A DNA stretch of 6,225 bases from JBFGWM01 sp041588495. Its GTDB lineage: Bacteria; Pseudomonadota; Gammaproteobacteria; Pseudomonadales; JBFGWM01. Both the position numbers and the translations under genes were made by a program. Location: assembly GCA_041588495.1 (NCBI GenBank), contig JBFGWM010000170.1:1-6225 (forward strand). The letters are read 5' to 3'. Shown in pieces: positions 5,795-6,225 of the stretch. Under the pieces are notes generated by a model that did not search any database, was not told the origin of the DNA, and was given only the letters and a program-made list of their open reading frames with translations. Within the stretch, counting starts at the first letter, position 1. Every line of letters starts with the position of its first letter.

Positions 5795-6225
5795 GCGTGG
5801 GCCTCCCGCTCGCGCAGCGCATCCAGCAGACGTTTGTGGATACCCTCGAAGCCGCCGTTGCTCATCACCACCACGTGACAACCGGGGCGCGCCTCGGCCT
5901 TGACGTAATTCACGATCTTCGCAGTCTCCGGAAGCACCCGCGCGGGCACCGGACTGGACGCCGCGATCTCGTCCAGGTTCCAGGTGACCTGGGGGGAGCG
6001 GTACCAGATGACCTCGCTGGCATCCGTACAGCTGTCCGCCAGCTCGTCGCGATGCACGCCCATGCGCATGGTGTTGGAGCGCGGCTCGATCAGCGCCAGG
6101 ATGCGCGCATCCGGGCCGAGACGGGCGCGCAGACCCTGCAGGGTGGTCCGGATCGCGGTCGGGTGGTGCGCGAAATCGTCGTAGAGGGTGACGCCGTCGA
6201 CCTCGCCGATGACCTCCATGCGCCG
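5791..6225 (-). CDS. mpl: UDP-N-acetylmuramate:L-alanyl-gamma-D-glutamyl-meso-diaminopimelate ligase (C-terminal part, cut by window edge)
   Basis: Murein peptide recycling ligase: attaches the recovered tripeptide L-Ala-gamma-D-Glu-meso-DAP to UDP-MurNAc in the cytoplasm using ATP, feeding recycled wall peptide back to precursor synthesis. Only the last 144 codons are present, the Mur ligase C-terminal domain. They show GEVDGVTLYDDFAHHPTAI (7-25, the DDFAHHPT box typical of Mur ligases), IEPRSNTMRMG (46-56, which points to Mpl rather than MurC) and VVMSNGGFEGIHKRLL (119-134). The reading frame is open up to base 6225 (two codons before the Met at 6219), so the start and the ATP-binding domains lie beyond the right edge. 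E. coli Mpl has about 457 residues, so roughly two thirds is missing. The stop TGA at 5791-5793 shares bases with the ubiX GTG. Confidence 0.95.
   Translation of the reverse strand, partial: RRMEVIGEVDGVTLYDDFAHHPTAIRTTLQGLRARLGPDARILALIEPRSNTMRMGVHRDELADSCTDASEVIWYRSPQVTWNLDEIAASSPVPARVLPETAKIVNYVKAEARPGCHVVVMSNGGFEGIHKRLLDALREREAHA
5802..5807 (-). promoter_or_regulatory. Shine-Dalgarno site for ubiX inside the end of mpl
   Basis: The minus strand reads GGGAGG here, followed by seven bases and the GTG at 5792-5794. This near-consensus site lies within the last codons of mpl and decides the ubiX start in favour of GTG 5794. Together with the GTGA overlap it suggests translational coupling with mpl. 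Confidence 0.7.

Noticed and set aside
5225..5878. Plus-strand open frame (217 codons) opposite ubiX and the end of mpl
   Set aside because: It is a shadow of two well-supported genes, with a composition typical of complementary GC-rich sequence.
5795..5881. Longer ubiX starting at ATG 5881
   Set aside because: The extra 29 residues are encoded within the conserved C-terminus of mpl in another frame. Family similarity begins at the GTG 5794, which has its own good Shine-Dalgarno.
1..6225. Mobile elements, CRISPR arrays, tRNA or rRNA genes, defence or biosynthetic clusters
   Set aside because: Essentially the whole window is covered by recognisable housekeeping genes with gaps under 60 bases. 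No direct repeat array, transposase, integrase or structural RNA sequence was seen on either strand.

Overview
The window reads as an ordinary chromosomal housekeeping segment of a high-GC gammaproteobacterium. The genes have strong GC bias at third codon positions, and from memory the proteins most resemble those of Pseudomonas and related lineages (purple sulfur or halophilic gammaproteobacteria would also fit). The gene order, from the PBP2 gene through rlmH, rsfS, nadD and proA, then a 3-methyladenine glycosylase, then ubiX and mpl, is also one I associate with Pseudomonas, where extra genes lie between some of these. The genus cannot be fixed from the sequence alone.

Left block (1-4366, minus strand): five genes in the transcription order proA, nadD, rsfS, rlmH, mrdA, with gaps of only 23, 42, 6 and 30 nt, so probably one operon. 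They encode a proline-biosynthesis reductase, the NAD-biosynthesis adenylyltransferase, the ribosome silencing factor, the 23S rRNA pseudouridine methyltransferase RlmH, and the elongation transpeptidase PBP2. mrdA runs off the left edge before its C-terminal KTG box. A perfect TATAAT on the minus strand at 4395-4400 is the best promoter candidate for this block.

Centre (4420-5160, plus strand): one divergently transcribed gene for an AAG/Mpg-family DNA-3-methyladenine glycosylase. It shares a 53-bp upstream region with proA.

Right block (5171-6225, minus strand): mpl (murein tripeptide recycling ligase, C-terminal part only, running off the right edge) followed by ubiX (flavin prenyltransferase). 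The mpl stop and ubiX GTG start overlap in a GTGA, with a strong Shine-Dalgarno inside the end of mpl. ubiX converges on the glycosylase gene with only 10 nt between the stop codons.

The genes are joined by growth rather than by one pathway: envelope synthesis and recycling (PBP2, Mpl), ribosome maturation and silencing (RlmH, RsfS), cofactor supply (NadD, UbiX), proline synthesis and DNA repair. I see no mobile element, CRISPR array, RNA gene or defence system, and no sign of an undescribed system. The most useful second-look points are the active-site departures in the glycosylase, the compact divergent promoter region and the coupled junctions. No stretch longer than 60 bases lacks a gene.
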